Part shown: one piece after another, positions 62,226 to 64,000 of the stretch
Position numbering within the stretch: position 1 is the first letter of the stretch
Layout of the letters: the number at the start of each line of letters is the position of its first letter
Assembly: GCA_025201365.1 (NCBI GenBank)
Contig: JAIXMF010000003.1
Span: 310,001 to 374,000, forward strand
From: Syncephalis plumigaleata
Taxonomy: Eukaryota > Zoopagomycota > Zoopagomycetes > Zoopagales > Piptocephalidaceae
DNA length: 64,000 nucleotides
Direction: 5' to 3'
Notes under the pieces: generated by a model
What the model saw: the letters and a program-made list of their open reading frames with translations, nothing else
Told to the model about the DNA's origin: nothing
Database searches by the model: none
Position numbers and translations under genes: made by a program

Positions 62226-64000
62226 GAGTAAAGAGTAAAACGGGAGAAACGAGATCGAGCAAGAGGAGCGAGTATAGTAACAAGATCGAACAAGAAACGA
62301 GTATAGCGCGCAACGAACGAGATCGAGCGAGGGGAACGAGTATAGCGCACGAGTTATGAGTAGATCGAGCGAGAGAAGTGAGTATAGTGAGTGTGAGGAA
62401 CAAGAGCGAGTGAGAGAAGTGATGAGATAAAGCAAGATGAGCGAGTATAGTGAGCATGGGGAGTAGAACGTGCAAGAGGAATTGTTGCTGTAGTAGTTTG
62501 GTTTGTTTATAGTAACGATTGTATATACTTTGTAATAAAAGAATATATGCTAAATGGTTAGCTCTTTATTAGTTAGTATGCAATAGAAAGCGAAGAACGA
62601 GTAGATCGTGCGAGAGAAATGAGTAGAACACACGGGAGATAAGCATAGTGAGTAGATCGAGCGCGAGGAATGTGAGTAAAATGCGCAAGGAACGAGTAGA
62701 TCGAGTGAGACGAGTAAGTATAGTGACAAGATTGAGCAAGAGGAACGAGTATAATGACAAGAACACACGAGGAGTAAGTATGCTGAGTAAAACACGAGAA
62801 GAGTGAGTAGATCAAGAGAAACGAGTATAGCGCGCAACAAATTAGCTCGTGCAACGAACGAGTAGATCGAGCGAGATGAGTAAATATAATGACAAGATCG
62901 AGTGAGAGAAAAGAGTAAGACGCGAAAGGAACGAGTATAGTGAGTTACTCAAGTGAGAGGAGTGAGTAGAACGCGCGAGGAGTGAGTAAGAGGAATGAGC
63001 GTAAGGAATGGAACGAGTAAGAGGAACGAGTAGAACGAGTAAGAAGGATGAGTAAAGCGCGCAAGGAACGAGTAGGTGGAGCGAGAGAAGTGAGTATAGT
63101 GAGTATGAGGAGTGAGATCGAGTGAGAGTAGAACGCGCAAGAAGTGAGTATAGTGATTATAGCAAGCGAGGAATGAGTAAATCGTGCAAGATAAGTGAGT
63201 ACAGGGAGTAAAATGCAGGAGCAACGAGTAGATCGTGCAAGAGGAGCGAGTAGAACACGAGAGAAATGTGAGTAAAGCGCGTGAAGAACGAGATCGAGCG
63301 AGAGGAGCGAGTATAGTGGGTATAGCGCACGAGTAATGAGGAGAACAAGTAAGAGAAACGAGTATAGCGCGCAACGAACGAGTAGGTTGAGCGAAAGAAG
63401 TGAGTATTATGACAAGAACGCGCGAGTAATGAGTAGATCGTGTAAGAGAAACGAGATCGAGCGCGAGGCATAGTTGCTGTAGTAGTTTGATTAGTTAATA
63501 GTAACGAGTGTATACACGTATAATAAAAGAATATATATTGGACGGCAATCTTTATTAGTTAGTATGCAGTAGAAAGCGTACTGAATGTATTGAGTAGAAT
63601 ACGAGAGGAACGAGTAGCTCGAGCGAGAAGAGTAAGTATAGTGCACGACGAATGACTAGCTCGTGCGAAGGAGTGAGATCGAGTGAAAGAAGTGAGTATA
63701 GGGAATAGAACGAGCGAGGAGTGAGTATAGCGAGTAAGAGGAGGAGGAGGATAATGAATACAACGAGTAAGAGGAGCGAGTAAAGTGACAAGAAGAATGA
63801 CTAGAACGCGCGAGTAAGCAAGAGGAATGTGCGAGCGTAATGAGTAAAACGCGCGAGGAATGAGTGTTATGAGTATATCGAGTAGAGCTAGCGTGGAATG
63901 AACGTAATGAGTGTAGCGGGTAGAGTCAACGAGGAACGTCAGCGAGGAATGAGCGTAATGTATAGAACGCGCAAGGAATGCCAGAGAGGGATAAGCGCGA
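62226..64000 (-). repeat. CT-block, inverted copy (runs off the right edge)
   Basis: Purine-rich on the plus strand. Reverse complement of about 48,096-49,865 with rare substitutions (for example ACGCGCTTTACTCAC with one C/T change just upstream). Includes islands at 62469-62585 and 63466-63577. Confidence 0.9.

Larger units (their letters stand above)
48096..64000. repeat. Giant palindrome, centre near 57,349; right arm leaves the window
   Basis: Positions x and about 114,698 minus x carry reverse-complementary sequence between the centre and the satellite arrays (for example 54,216 and 60,483). Beyond the arrays the offset changes by 2,600 bp because the left array has 40 more 65-bp units. 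The match continues to the window end (left partner about 48,096). Only scattered substitutions were noticed, such as two within 10 bp near 54,976/59,720. Confidence 0.95.

Overview
The window looks like nuclear DNA of a fungus, most likely an early-diverging (zygomycete- or chytrid-grade) one. Introns are short (about 60-130 bp), mostly GTAAGT...TAG, and AATAAA signals follow several stops. Genes include archaeal/fungal-type aspartate-semialdehyde dehydrogenase, an Alr/Mnr2-type CorA Mg transporter, an Hst3/Hst4-type sirtuin, a Brc1/Rtt107-type BRCT protein, Glo3-type ArfGAP and an Aro8/aminoadipate-type aminotransferase. Motifs of the form TTAGGG, the usual fungal telomere repeat, occur. I cannot name the species from sequence alone.

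Gene-bearing part, 1-42.2 kb, in order: P5-type ATPase (-, runs off the left edge); a long gap with a dispersed repeat and a hairpin cluster; Cdc20/Fizzy-like WD40 protein (+); CorA Mg transporter (+); aspartate-semialdehyde dehydrogenase (-); Hst3/4-like sirtuin (+); SMC3 (-, its 3' half is missing); secreted kinase-like protein (-); BRCT protein (+); four-helix membrane protein (-); ArfGAP (-); aminotransferase (+); GRP94-type Hsp90 with HDEL (-); EXPERA/TMEM97-like protein (-); two tandem phosphoesterase-family acid phosphatases (+). They are housekeeping genes of unrelated function (ion transport, amino-acid synthesis, cohesion/DNA damage, secretion) and no cluster logic is evident. Many of these frames carry single-base deletions, usually in a short homopolymer. 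The pattern looks like uncorrected long-read consensus error more than gene death.

Subtelomere-like part, 43.45-64.0 kb: no convincing genes. It is built of a segmental block (S-block) in three copies, two direct and one inverted. Each holds an array of a 65-bp satellite (exactly 5, 56 and 16 units), a short CCCTAA/TTAGGG stretch and AT-rich GTTAAC-type degenerate repeats. S-blocks alternate with pyrimidine-rich low-complexity blocks (CT-blocks) that carry a recurring island of about 110 bp. From about 48.1 kb to the window end the sequence is one giant palindrome centred near 57,349. Its core is an array of eight foldback modules of about 142 bp. The arms are nearly identical except for satellite copy number.

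Most worth following up: the palindrome with its hairpin core and outward-facing telomere motifs, the 65-bp satellite, the loss of the SMC3 ATPase half at a dispersed repeat, the secreted kinase-like protein, and the hairpin cluster at 4.74-5.11 kb. No convincing tRNA, rRNA, CRISPR or virus-derived element was seen.
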